A stretch of 64,000 nucleotides of DNA, taken from Erigeron canadensis (Eukaryota > Streptophyta > Magnoliopsida > Asterales > Asteraceae). A model generated the notes under the pieces. That model had not been told where the DNA came from. It ran no database searches and saw nothing but the letters and a program-made list of their open reading frames with translations. The translations under genes and the position numbers were made by a program. The stretch lies in NCBI RefSeq assembly GCF_010389155.1, contig NC_057763.1, forward strand, positions 10,292,649 to 10,356,648, given 5' to 3'. Positions 22,521 to 35,200 of the stretch are shown piece by piece. Position 1 is the stretch's first letter. Each line of letters starts with the position of its first letter.

Positions 22521-22593
22521 TATTATCAAGCAGAAACATTATTTCAATATTTTAATATCGTCGATTTAATCTAACTGACAACGCTAAAATATA

Positions 22594-22821
22594 TGTTAGA
22601 ATAGAAAAGATTTACGGGATCAGCAATGAGTCATCATTTCCCAAGTTAAGAGATATTGTCTTGAGCCACAATTCACGTATCATATGGAGTGCAAATCAAT
22701 GATTTTCTTTCTATATTTAAACCCTTAAGACTTTGTATAAATAGAGATCATGAGGTTATTGTAAAATCATCAATAAATAATATTACAAAACCTTTTCTAT
22801 CTTTTTCTATCTATCGTAACA
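22594..22821 (+). repeat. 5' LTR of Copia E
   Basis: TGTTAGAATAG ... ATCGTAACA. A TATA box (TATAAATA) lies at 22736-22743. The same LTR recurs at 27470-27697. Confidence 0.93.
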
Positions 22822-22834
22822 TGGTATCAGAGCC
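22822..22834 (+). other. Primer-binding site of Copia E
   Basis: TGGTATCAGAGCC immediately follows the LTR and matches initiator tRNA-Met complementarity. Confidence 0.9.
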
Positions 22835-22896
22835 TCTCATTCATCATCTACCCATTAAAACCAAAACCATATCACCGGAAATCAAACCCAGCCACC

Positions 22897-24101
22897 ATGA
22901 CAGGAACTGCCGGCGACGATGGGTAAGATTTGGCATTACAGTTAGCCAACTTGTTACAAAACCATACCAATTCACAACCCCAAAATCCAAAGTTATCTGA
23001 TAATAATCTTCAGATAAATTTAAAATTGAATAGCCAAAACTACGCCTTATGGACTCGAATGATTCAAGTAGCCATTGGCAGACGATCAAAAAATCTGTTA
23101 GATCATTTAACCGAAAACCCACCATCAAAAGCAACATCCGACAATTTTCAAACATGAAGACTTAATTGTGTTTTCCTGGCTCATACAAAATATCGAACCA
23201 GTTTTAGCCGGAAATCTTACGGAGTTTGCCACTGCCAAAGAACTTTGGGATGCATTAGCAACAACTTACAGTAGCGGGACGGATAAGCTGCAGACTTTTA
23301 ACCTTCATGTGAAGGCCAACGAACTCAAACAAGTCAATAAGCCCCTTGAAGAATTCTGGATCTCCTTACAAGGAGTATGGGGTGAAATCGATAGAATCGA
23401 TCCAAACCCGATGAAGTGCTCGGAAGACATCAAAACTTTTTCAAAAATCAGATCCGATCAAAAATTATTTCAATTTTTGAGTGGTTTAGATCGGAAATTC
23501 GAACCGATTATACGAGAAATTCTTCGAGTCGATCCACTCCCTACCGTCGAGGCTGCTTATGCCACTGTTCGAAAGGAAGCCGCTCACCAATTAATTATGG
23601 GAGCAACAACCAATGAAACCCAAGGAATAGCTTCCGGTTTAATCGCCGGAGATCTAACCTGCGGCGATGTGTTTGTGTCAAAAGGGTTTCGCCGGAATGA
23701 TGGTAAGAAAAAAGGGATTTTAGATGATAAATCTCACCTTAAGTGTGATAAGTGTGGCATGAAAAGACACACTAAAGAGCAATGTTTCGAAATCGTCGGA
23801 TACCCCGACTGGTGGATCGGACCCAAAAAGGGTACAAGATCGGCCAAGGATAAAACCACCACCCCTACCGCTGTAACAAATTCAAACAACGAAAGTAGCA
23901 GTGGCCAAGGATTTGGTGGAATTGCAGCGGTGGCCGAAGTTCAGAAGAAGGAGGAGCCATCGTTTTTCTGTGGTGGAAGGTAAAAGGGAAAGAGGAACGT
24001 ATGAACCCTATTCCCAAAATGAAACCCCTTTTCATAAAAATTATAGTAGTTTCCTTTCTTTATCTATTAACCAATCGAATGAAGCATGGGATGGACTTTA
24101 A
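22897..24101 (+). pseudogene. Copia E gag (UBN2-type), broken
   Basis: The natural start is probably ATG 22897 (MTGTAGDDG), followed by an in-frame TAA at 22924-22926. The same frame then continues (LALQLANLLQNH ... NYALWTRMIQVAIG) to a small deletion near 23155. A second frame (23168-23983) holds the gag core (VFSWLIQNIEPVLAG, AKELWDALATTYSSGTDKLQ) and a CCHC zinc knuckle (CDKCGMKRHTKEQC) followed by the GYPDWW signature of this gag type. A frameshift near 23975 returns to the frame used by pol, which is interrupted by TAA at 24099-24101. Gag and pol were therefore probably one polyprotein. Not functional now. Confidence 0.88.
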
Positions 24102-27100
24102 ACATATGATGGGCCGAAAATATGTAATGGGCCAAACTAGGTTTGTTGTGGTACTCTAAGCCCATCACATTTAAATGGGAAAGCACTCAATGTCCATGAA
24201 AATCGTAAAGAATCAAACGGGCCACGGATATTTGATTGTGGAGCAACGGATACAATGACATATGAATTATCCGATTTTTCAAAAATTTCAAAACCTATGA
24301 AAACACACATCGAAGCAGCGAATAAAGGGAAAATGGATGTAAAAACTGGAGGAACAATTAAAATCTCACCAGATATCAAATTATCAAATTGTCTTTTTGT
24401 TCCTTCTCTGTCACACAAACTCTTATCAATAAGTCATGTGACAAAAGAACTTAACTGTTCGGTTCTTATGCATCCAAATTTTTGTATTTTACAGGATATC
24501 AGGACGGGACAGATTATTGGGCGTGGCACTGAAAGAGGGGGACTGTACTATGTTGATGAAGTAAATTCAAGTGGAAATGTGATGCTAGCTCATGGAACAA
24601 GTGAAAGAGAAGCATGGTTATGGCATAGAAGACTCGGACATCCTTCAGTTAGTTATTTACATACTTTGTTTCCTAAACTTTTTTCGTTAAATAAACCAAT
24701 TTCTTGTGAGACATGCATTTTGGCTAAAAGTCATAGACAAACCTATAAACCCAACAATACTAGAGTTCAAGTACCGTTTTCTTTGATTCATTCGGATGTG
24801 TGGGGTCCTGCCCCGGTCTTTGGAGGTCAAAATTTTAGCTATTATGTGATATTTGTTGATGATTGCACCCGAATGACTTTGATTTACTTCTTAAAAAATA
24901 AATCTGAGGTTTATGATAGGTTTACTATTTTTTATGTCATGATCCAAACCCAGTTCCAAACGTCTATTAAAATTGTAAAATCAGACAATGGGGGAGAATA
25001 TGTGAACTCACAAATGAATTCTTTTTTTCAATCCAAAGGGATAGTCCACCAAACCACATGCCCACATACCCCGGAACAAAATGGTGTTGCTGAAAGAAAA
25101 AACAGGCTTTTATTAGAAATGGCTAGAGCTCTAATAATTGAGTCATGTGTTCCCAATTTTTTTTGGCCAGAAGCTATATCCACTGCTACTTACTTAATAA
25201 ACCGACTCCTAACAAAAATGAAAACTCCACTTAAAACTCTCACTGAATACCATACCTTACCACCGACACTTACACTCCCACCTAAAGTGTTTGGATGTAC
25301 TGTCTTTGTTCATGTTCCAAAATCTTATCGTAATAAACTTGACCCATGTGCTCAGAAGTGTGTTTTTGTTGGGTATGGAGTAACTGAAAAAGGGTATAGG
25401 TGTTATAATCCGAAAACTCGTCATATGTTCACCACTATGAGCTGTGATTTCCTTGAAACCAAGTATTTCTATTCCTCGCCACACAGTGGTCAGGGGGAGG
25501 AACAGGATGACATACTGAGTTGGTTGGGATACACTTTAAGAGAAAGCTCTAGTACATTAGTTGATTCAGAACAAAGAACAGAAGAACAGTCTTCAGTACA
25601 GTCCCCTCAGCTTCAAAGCCCCAGTGTCACCGATAATATAAGTTCGAACCTGATATCCGAGGTACGTAATTCTTCACCTGATGTTACACTAGAAACAACC
25701 ATACTAGATTCCTCGAATGAAAGTGTGCAGGAAAGTGAAGAGCAAATAAGTACCGAGGTTCCAGCAGTTCCAGAACCAGAACGATATGTGCTTCCACCAA
25801 GATCCACTAGAGGAATTCCTGCAAAGCGATTTTCTCCAGAAAAGTTTTCAAAGGGCTCCAAGTATCCAATGGCTAATGTAGTTACAGGCGGTTTGTCTGA
25901 AGAAGGGAAAGTTTTTTTAGCAAAGTTATATTCAGAAGAGATTCCGTCAAATGTAGATCAAGCCTTGAAGATTAAAAGGTGGAAGGATGCTATGGAAGTT
26001 GAAATGAATGCACTAAAAAAAAATGAAACATGGGATAAGTGTACATTGCCTCAGGGAAAGAGACCAGTAGGGTGTCGGTGGATCTACACAATTAAATTTA
26101 AGCCAAATGGTGAGATTGAACGATATAAAGCTCGTCTGGTTGCTAAAGGATACACTCAGACATATGGCATTGACTATTCTGAAACATTCTCTCCGGTTGC
26201 AAAACTTGATACAATAAGGGTCTTATTCTCTGTAGCAGCAAATCAAGATTGGCCTCTCCATCAGTTCGATGTTAAAAATGCCTTCTTACACGGAGAATTG
26301 AAAGAAGAAGTGTATATGGATCCTCCTCCCGGTTTCTCTCAGAATTTCAAACCTGGAAAAGTATGCAAGTTAAAGAAGTCATTGTATGGACTGAAACAGT
26401 CACCTAGAGCCTGGTTTGGCAGGTTCACGTTAGCCATGAAGAAATACGGGTATAAGCAAAGTAATTCTGATCATACTCTGTTTCTTAAACATCAAGGAAG
26501 TTGAATAACGTGTTTGATAATTTATGTTGATGATATGATTATCACCGGGAATGATGAAAGTGAAATTAAAAAGCTAAAAGAAGATTTATGTACTGAATTT
26601 GAAATGAAGGATTTGGGAGATCTAAGATATTTTCTTGGAAATGAGGTGTTGAGATCACAAAGAGGGATTTTCATTTGTCAAAAGAAGTACATTCTGGATT
26701 TTTTGGCAGAGATAGGGATGATTGACTGTAAACCAGTAGATACACCCATGGTTCTCAATCAGAAATTGTTTATGAAGTTAGATGGTAAGCTTGCTGATAA
26801 AAACAGATATCAGCGAATGGTGGGAAAGCTGATTTACCTTGCTCATACTCGTCCCGATATAGCATATGTTGTTGGAATAGTGAGCCAGTTCATGCACCAA
26901 CCTCAAGAAGAACACATGGATACATTTCTAAGAATTATCAGATACCTCAAGGGAACCCCTGATCATGGAGTTCTGTTTAAAGCAAATGGTCATTTGAATA
27001 TCCAAGTATTTACCGACGCTGACTGGGCTGGAGATCAACTTCAGGATATTTTTCTTTAGTAGGAGGTAATCTTGTTACATGGAAGAGCAAAAAGCAAACA

Positions 27101-27475
27101 GTTGTTTCCTTGTCAAGTGCTGAAGCAGAATTCTGAGGTATTGCTAAAGGATTGGCAGAAGCATTGTGGATAAAGAAACTTGTGTCTGAGATAGGTTTCC
27201 CTCCAAAAGAAAGTATTAAAATCATGAGTGATAACGAAGCTGCTATCCAGATCTCAGAAAATCTTGTACAACATGACAGGACTAAACATGTAGAAGTTGA
27301 CCGACATTTCATAAAAGAAAAACTTGAAGCTGGAATTATCAAGTTACCATTTGTCAGATCCGAAGATCAACTTGCAGATATCCTAACAAAGGCAGTGGGA
27401 ACAAGCATACTTGACAAATGTCTCAACAACTTGAATTTTGGTAAGCCCACTATTCAACTTGAGGGGGAGTGTTAG
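24102..27475 (+). pseudogene. Copia E pol: protease, integrase, reverse transcriptase, RNase H (broken)
   Basis: The frame is open from about 24141 to 26504 (749 codons from the first internal ATG at 24255). Protease is represented by FDCGATDTM just before that ATG. The GAG-pre-integrase finger (WLWHRRLGHPS ... CETC) and integrase core ([31 protein letters not shown]) follow. Reverse transcriptase (RLVAKGYTQTYGIDYSETF, FDVKNAFLHGELKEEVYM) is cut by TGA 26502-26504 just before YVDD. The same frame resumes to 27059 (TDADWAGDQ), then a small deletion shifts the frame, a TGA (27134-27136) interrupts E-A-E-F, and the RNase H end (MSDNEAAIQISENLVQHDRT) reads to 27475. Confidence 0.92.
27461..27469 (+). 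other. Polypurine tract of Copia E
   Basis: GAGGGGGAG immediately before the 3' LTR start TGTTAGAATAG. Confidence 0.85.
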
Positions 27476-27697
27476 AATAGAAAAGATTTACGGGATCAGC
27501 AATGAGTCATCATTTCCCAAGTTAAGAGATATTGTCTTGAGCCACAATTCATGTATCATATGCAGTGCAAATCAATGATTTTCTTTCTATATTTAAACCC
27601 TTAAGACTTTGTATAAATAGAGATCATGAGGTTATTGTAAAATCATCAATAAATAATATTACAAAACCTTCTCTATCTTTTTCTATCTATCGTAACA
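27470..27697 (+). repeat. 3' LTR of Copia E
   Basis: 228 bases, the same length as the 5' LTR, with three substitutions by eye (CACG/CATG, TGGAG/TGCAG, CCTTTTC/CCTTCTC). Confidence 0.93.
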
Positions 27698-29228
27698 GAT
27701 ATAACATAAGAAACATAAACACTCTTGACACAATCGTCATTGATCCATGTACTAACCTCCACTCTATAGTTTCACGTACAAAATTCTATATTTACTCATT
27801 ATATTTCAAGGGTGTATGAGTGGACAACAAGGCGACAAATCGACAATGGTCTTTCACGCGCAAATACATAAAAGTTGGCATGCATGAAAAAAGAAATTTA
27901 GCCTAGAAAAATATGTTATGCCAATTTAATGCTTTAATAAAACACATTGTCCCAAAAGTGTTGATATAACACCATTGGTGTCAAATTGGTAATCATTCCG
28001 CTTCCATGTAACATGTCCATCAGTTTCATCACAAGACAAAGAGTATCAAACGAGACGATATAAAAGTAAGCAAACGATATTAAGTATCATGATAATATTG
28101 TTAGAAGTCTTATCAAGAAAATTTTGTAGGATACATTATTTTACTCAACTAGAGATTTTAGGATGTGTTATATATGTATTATTATGCTTATTCAAAATTG
28201 ATTTCTTCATTCACGAGAGCATTTTTGATTTTTTTCACACTAAAAATTAAATCTAAGACTTTCAATAACATTACAATATTATGCTACACTATATACCAAT
28301 CCAATATTATGCTACACTATATACCAATCCATCTATTGACGTTAGCATTTAAGCGGATATTTAGCTCATTAATTACTCAGATTCTTTCAGATTAAGATTA
28401 GACGAGATATTACAAATATACTATTGTCTTGCAAATTGATTCATCAAGATTTTGTTCTTTCCGGTTGACAAGGTTGAAAGTATTTTATCAAAATTAACTG
28501 AAGTTCAGTCAGAAATTCCCTCAAAGCTAGGTATAGGTTCCAATGGAGGTTCATTACCAATATTTACATGATGATAGGTTAACAGAGAAAACCTACAAAC
28601 TTCCAATGATAAAATCCGTAGAGTGGATGAGACTCCAAAAACAAAAGACTAATCTTTCATAATTCATTCATAATCTCAATTAATGCCTACGTACAATATA
28701 TATAGTGAAAGGAAATGTAAACTGCTTAAAAACTAACTATGCACACTACTCTAAATAAAAAGGAAAATATGCATGTAATTTAACTAAACGTGGTGACATA
28801 GAAACTAAATGCAAAACTGAAATGAACATGGACTTAGACTTGTTCCATAATCTTCGAGCCTATGATGTAGACACGTAACAAATGATCAGTGCAAATTTTT
28901 ATCTCATTTTTTGTATCATATCATAAAAATCGATAGCACTACCGCAAAGTTAAAAATGCCCAGCGAATTGTTTAAACATATAAAATGAACCCAGTGAATC
29001 TGTGACACAGATTTTGTGATACAAGGCAGCTCACACATCGTCCTGCATAGTAAAAACGATAAAATCTCAATACTTGCACAATTAAGGCGATTCATGACAT
29101 GCTAAAGAGTGTGATTACAAATGCCAATGGATGAAGATTAAATTTGGATTCACACAACGGGCAACTAAAAACATTGGACGTTTTGGATACATTATACAAG
29201 TAAATAAAGGCATGTTCAGTGTCTCCAA
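27698..29228. other. Intergenic sequence and probable 3' UTR of the EF-hand gene
   Basis: No protein-coding frame is supported. The part nearest 29228 should include the 3' UTR of the minus-strand EF-hand gene, but I could not place a polyadenylation signal with confidence. A 28-bp tandem duplication lies at 28274-28329. Confidence 0.5.
28274..28329. repeat. 28-bp direct tandem duplication
   Basis: The unit starting CAATATTATGCTACACTATA is present twice back to back (28274-28301 and 28302-28329) with no difference. Confidence 0.95.
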
Positions 29229-29279
29229 CTAGTCAACAGGAACCTCAACTTCCATCTTCAAGTCAGTATTGCCAAGAAT
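29229..29279 (-). CDS. EF-hand gene, exon 6 (residues 160-175 and stop)
   Basis: The acceptor is AATTGCAG. The 51 bases encode ILGNTDLKMEVEVPVD followed by TAG at 29231-29229. The Val-Pro-Val-Asp C-terminus agrees with my memory of the plant family. Confidence 0.9.
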   Translation of the reverse strand: MLGNTDLKMEVEVPVD

Positions 29280-32200
29280 CTGCAATTTAGGAACTTTAGA
29301 TGTTTATAGTGGAAGCTAACAGACAAATAATTGATCTTCCTAAACAAGAATTTACTATCGCAAAAAGGGTGTTACTCTTTCGTGATTAAAAGGTCAGAGG
29401 TCCAACCCCATGAAACGCAAAATCTACAGTTGGTCTTTAGAAATGTTTCTTTCCATATTATATAAAAGAAAAAAACTACCATACATACATGTAGTTCTGT
29501 AAAGCACATAATAAAATTTAATAAGAATTTATTTTAAAATGATAACAAAATATAATTAAGCTTGGGAACCAAAAGCAAAACTATTGATATCCTGTGCTTG
29601 TTACTCTGGGAACAAGTAATAGTAGCATGAAATAACATCGGGAAAAGGGAACTTTTAACCGAATAGTTACATCCCAAAACTGAATTTGTTAAAACTTAAA
29701 AAGTATGTTATGGTAGATGTATTACACATGTATATAATCTAAAAAGGTTATGTCAAATGTCAGAACTAATAAAGCTTCCCTAGTTCACAAACGCCCAAAT
29801 GGGGTTGCATTTTCAGTTTTTCACAATTATGTAAATATATTTAATGCAATGTTTCATTCCACACTAAGTCATTTTTTTATTACAGAAGCAGAACAATGTT
29901 TAAATCTACAATGAGTGTTGAACAAAGTTAAAATCTCCATTCAGTTAGAGCTAACTTCACATTACCTTCATGAAGTCAGATTGAACTAATAAAGAATCTT
30001 TCTTGTAACCGGCTTCTTCGAGAACTTGAGTCAGGACAAGCTGTAACAGTGGAAATAACGTAAACAAGACTTCATATTCAATGTAGCAAATGGAAATGCT
30101 GTAAGAAACAACTGCACAAACATCACTTTCATCTCCTAATAAAATAGCAAAATTCTGTAGAATTATTGACTTTAACTTAGTTCTTTTTTAGAAGACGGGT
30201 CAAACACATCAACAAGGACAGGTTTATTGACAGCTATACTTACACAGATCTCAAAAGATTTCTCTGTATTGACTGAAATATATTGAATTAAAACTTCAAA
30301 GAAATGAAACTTTAATATATTAAGTCGATATTTTCAATATACTGTAGATTGACTTCAGACTGTCTCTGCCTGCAGTTTCAACCCTTTAGCAGAAACTCAT
30401 TAATAAACAAATTTTATACGTGAAATTAAATTGTTCCTGATTATAAAAGTGGAACCACGAGACAGTCCTGCCGGTCCCACAACAACCAACGGGGATCTGA
30501 ATTGCAATCTTCCTTGAGCAAAAAAGGTGATGCTCAAGCTTGAACCTGAGACCTCACTTATGATTTTTACACATTTTGAATAAGCATGCAGGGACATGCC
30601 TAAGGGTATAATCATGTTGGTTTAACTATGAATACAAGCAAATGAAATGATATTACTTATGTAGTTCTGTTTATTAATTTTCTTTAAAGCTAATTTTTTT
30701 TTAACCGAGCTATGTTCCTAAATGGCATTCACATCATAATTTTGCTCTTCTCAATATGCTTTGTTATATGTGTGCATTTGCTACATATGTCCTGATTGTG
30801 CTCTGATTTGTGCTCAAAGTTTTAAAAGATTATTTCTAGGTATTCATGCTATAACGTTGTAAATAGAAGCACGTCTCAAAGACATCATCCCACGACATCA
30901 TTTGTTGTCTATCTATCACCAACATTTTTGTCTCTACTCCCTAGCATTTATATCTTAAAAAAGTATAAATGCAGTCATTGCATTAGTTTTAAGGAGTGAG
31001 CACACCAAAGGCATGTTCTAAAACAAACTTGTCAATATAAAAGGCTTATTGAGAATTTGAGTGCATAGCACTAAAAATTCATGTGAATGCTGTGATCATT
31101 ACCGTTTTTTTCTTTCTTTTTCTTTTTTGAACGGCTGCTGTGATCATTAGTGACTCCATTTGTCAGTAAAAATTCTAATTTTGTTAACGTCTTTTTTAAA
31201 GATGCTCGTAGAGAGAATCAAGTGATACCAAACTTAAGAAGTATTCTATTTGATTCCTCTTTGAATATCTTGTTTCTCAAGCAATTGCTCTTTTTGCTAA
31301 AAAAACATTTGCTAGGCCTTTCTCAATCCATTATAGATTAGTATCTTAGTAGTTACTACCCTTCACAACAATCACAACATTTCACTCTATGGTGTCCACA
31401 CTCAACACTTCTTTTGCTTCATAAAAATCCAAGCCATAATTATCTAATTTCCATGTTGTAATCATTGCTTAAGTAGTTGTAGCTAATTATGGTGCAAAAA
31501 CCAAAAATATATACGGGCATGCTAGAGTCAAACATTGCAAAAACCAAAAGATTGTTGTTCTCGTTGAGGAAGAAGAAAGAAAAGATCAATCTTGTTGAGA
31601 AAGAAGAGGTAAGAAAAAAAAATTACTTATTTCTATAAAAAAAAATCCTCTTGTGTACAAAAAGCTCACGCTTTTTAGCGCTTTTTGGCGCCTAGGCTCA
31701 CAAAAAAGGCCCAAAAGTGCGCGCTTTCTGTACACCCTGCGCCTTGAGTACCAAAAAGCTCCAAGGCTTGCGCCTAGCGCTTAAGTGCGCCTGAGGCGCG
31801 CTTTTTAAAACCAAGTGTGAGACAGCAGATATCTGGAGTACTTTATCAACTTTTATTGGGTAAAGGGGATTCAAAACCTGGTTCACTTCATACATCAATG
31901 AAACAAATAAAGTTCTAGCAGGATGACTGGTTCACATCATATAATAAAGTTCTATCTCAACTAGTCAACTTTATTAAAGAGAAGATTATAAAGATTTATC
32001 AAACAAGCAAAAATGGCTAAACTCACCTCCCTTTGTTGTTCAGAAATAAATTGCCCTGTCAAGTCCCTCAAGACATCTAACAAATCAGAAAATGCAACCT
32101 TTCCATTGCCATCAGAATCATAAACCTTAAATATAACTGCAAAGAGTAAAACTTGTTATCAGCAACTAAAAAGATAATAATCAAAGTCCGCATATACAGA

Positions 32201-35200
32201 CTATAACTCAAACGGTCAAATAGTAAAAGGAAATGATTATTACATTCCACTTTATGTTGTAAGGTGGCACGAGAACTAAATGCAGACAAAAATGCCACAA
32301 ACTCCTTAAAATTCAATCCATCAATCATACGGAATAATCTCTGAAAGCAAACATAAAAATAGAAATGAATAAAGAGCCATGCATAAATCTAAAATCTGTT
32401 AAGAACAGTAACAGCGCAATGAAAGCTAGGTTACACAAAAAGATTCTAAAACAAAAAAAATCGTTCAGTAATAGAATGCATCAGGGATTGCTTAGTTTAG
32501 ATAGATTATCTGCATTTTGCGTTCTAAAAGAAAATAAACACTTTTCAGTGTTTCGATAAAGAAATGGTGCTTATCCTTATCTGTTAATTTCACCTTTAAT
32601 GAAGCTATTTCACAAAAGAGTGTTAGATTGCTCATTTCACGCAAAATATGTTGGTGGAACAACATTAAAACTTTACCGTTTGGGGTGAAAAAACGTGTTT
32701 GCAATAAGCTAATTATTTGCTTACGCTTATGAGAATAATCTGCTTATGTAAGTAATTCCAAACACCACCTATTACCCTTCAACTTACATATTCTAACATG
32801 CAAGATCAACAATTATATAACATAAACCTTGAAGATTATTTTTAGTACAATAAGAATACAATGAAAAATAAGCTCGGGTTTCAGCTTGTCAATTTGAGAA
32901 TATATGTCAGGCCAAATAACAGTGTAATTTTCAAAAAACGGCATGATTCCGCAATTGTACTTTTTCTTTTCCCAACTAGGTGACTGAAGTTATGACAATT
33001 GGCCAGAACCTATCATAGTTAATTAGCATATAAGCTAAATCCAAAAACTTTAACTACCGGGCCAGGACATAAAACCATATAATCACTAAAGTTGACGATT
33101 TTACAATGATACAAAGTTACAAAATAGTTTGCTTTTCTAGAAAATTTGCCCCATATTTTATCTAGGTGTGAGATCGATGCGAGCTTTTAACAGCTACTCG
33201 AGTTCGATCTTGTTTAAGTCAACTTCTAGCATAGTTTTCAAACTAGACATGAACTCAAAGGCGAACTTACTACTCGATTTGTTTCTCGAGTTGAGCTTAA
33301 TAAATTAATATTTAGTTCAGCTCGTTCGGAAGTTTGTTTGGTGATTCAAGTCGAGCGAGCTACATGAGCTTCACGAGTCACACAAGACCAAAGAGCTTAG
33401 TTAAAATGTTGCCTAGTAAAGTGAATTTTTTTTGTAGTATTGTTTATGCTAGCAATAATGGGATGGAAAGAAGAGCTTTGTGGAAAGAGTTGGATCAACA
33501 GAGTTACTTTGTGGATAACCAACCATGGGTAATTTTAGGTGATTTTAATGTTATAAAAGAAGTCTCTGAACAATCTCTTGGGGGGTCCAGTAGAAATGGT
33601 GATAATGCAGGATTTTGTAGATATTATAAATATAATTGAGGTTGAAGATTTAAATAGTAGTGAATTCTATTACACTTGGACAAAATCTCTAAGGAATAAT
33701 AAGTGTTCTGTCCTAAAGAAATTAGATAGAATACTGGTGAATGATGCTTTCTTGAGCAGATTCCAGAGAGCTCATGGGACTTTTCTACCATACTCTATAT
33801 CTGATCATAGTCCTGCTGTACTAAGTATTAAAGAAGGTTTTCCTAAGAAGAATAAATCTTTTCGATTTGCTAATTTCATTGCTGACAAGGAGGAGTTTTT
33901 GGATTTGGTTAAGAAAGAATGGGATGAGAATATCCAGGGGTGTCATATGTATAAACTGATTCAAAATTTGAACAAATTAAAGAAGCCTCTGAAGAAATTG
34001 AGTTGGAGCAAGGGCAACATTTTTGAAAGAGTTAAAGCCTTAAAAGAGGATTTGATGAATAATCAAAAAGCTATGAATGATTGTCCTCATGATGACCAGA
34101 TAAGAAGAAGGGTTAGTGAGTCCTTAAATGAGTATATGGAATGTACTAATGATGAGATGAAGTTGTTACAGCAGAAGGTTAATTTGCAATGGTTGAAGGA
34201 GGGTGATAAGAATACTGCTTTTTTCCATAGTATTCTGAGGTCTAGGAGGAATAAGAATAGAGTGGAGACCATTCAAGATGAAAATGGTAACAATTATGAG
34301 GGGGAGCAGGTTATTAAGCAATTTGTTAAGCATTTTGAGAATTTTTTGGGTAAGAGTGATCCTGTTAGTCAGTTAATGGATGGTCTTTTCAAAAAGGTGC
34401 TCACCACTGAGGAAGCTAATGATATGGTTAAGCCTGTAACTGATAATGAAATTAAGGAGGCCATGTTTAGTATGGACAACAATAAGGCTCCTGGTCCTGA
34501 TGGGCTATACTGCAGGATTTTTTAAGAAAGCTTGGGAGATTGTGGGCTCTAAGGTTTGTTTGGCTGTGCAAGAGTTCTTTAGGACTGGAAAGCTTCTTGG
34601 TGAGGTAAATGCTACTCTTGTTGCTCTTATTCCTAAGATTAATACCCCTGGGAAAGTTTCTGACTTTAGACCTATTGCATGTTCTAATGTCATTTACAAA
34701 TGCATTAGTAAAATTCTTACTAATAGAATTCAAAGTGGATTGGGGAAAATTGTGAATATTAATCAAAGTGCCTTTGCTCCTGGGAGGCATATTCAAGATA
34801 ACATTTTAATTGCTCAAGAATTATTAAGAGGGTATAACAGGAAGAGTGGGTCCAAAAGATGTGCTATGCAAATTGACATCCAGAAAGCTTATGACACTGT
34901 TAATTGGAATTTTTTGGAGGCCATTTTGAAGAAGTTTGGGTTTAATAGTCGTATGGTTAGCTGGATTATGACTTGTGTTTCTTCTGCTAAATTCTCAATT
35001 TGCATAAATGGTGAAGTTGAAGGGTATTTTAAGAGTGGCAGAGGACTTAGACAGGGGGATCACATCTCTCCTTATCTTTTTACTTTGGTTATGGAGGTGT
35101 TTAATCTCATAATGATTAAGAAAATTGAGGATTCTAGTGAGTTTGGTTATCACTTTGGATGTAAGGAGATCAAGTTGTCCCATATGTGTTTTGCAGACGA

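Larger units (their letters stand above)
22594..27697 (+). mobile_element. Copia E: complete RE1-like Ty1/copia element, 5.1 kb
   Basis: Two 228-bp LTRs (22594-22821 and 27470-27697) flank gag and pol in the order gag, protease, integrase, reverse transcriptase, RNase H, with a primer-binding site and a polypurine tract. The LTRs differ at three positions by eye, which suggests a recent insertion, yet the coding region has several stops and frameshifts. The left flank is ATATA; the right flank is GATATA, so the duplication is offset by one G. Confidence 0.92.
30041..32026 (-). other. Intron 4 of the EF-hand gene, with short repeat relics
   Basis: 1,986 bp. Two relics stand out: a SINE-like segment at 30440-30610 and a GCGC-rich MITE-like segment at 31660-31815, both listed separately. 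The rest is AT-rich without coding frames. Confidence 0.65.

Noticed and set aside
22822..22834. tRNA gene fragment (TGGTATCAGAGCC)
   Set aside because: It is a primer-binding site; no cloverleaf is present here or at 926-937 or 54624-54636.
24255..26504. A 749-codon ORF as a host gene
   Set aside because: It is integrase and reverse transcriptase of Copia E, between two LTRs, and its first ATG lies after the protease motif.
32690..32775. microRNA-like hairpin in intron 2
   Set aside because: The inverted ends GTGTTTG...CCAAACAC and AT-rich loop fit a tiny MITE better; no precise duplex was evident.
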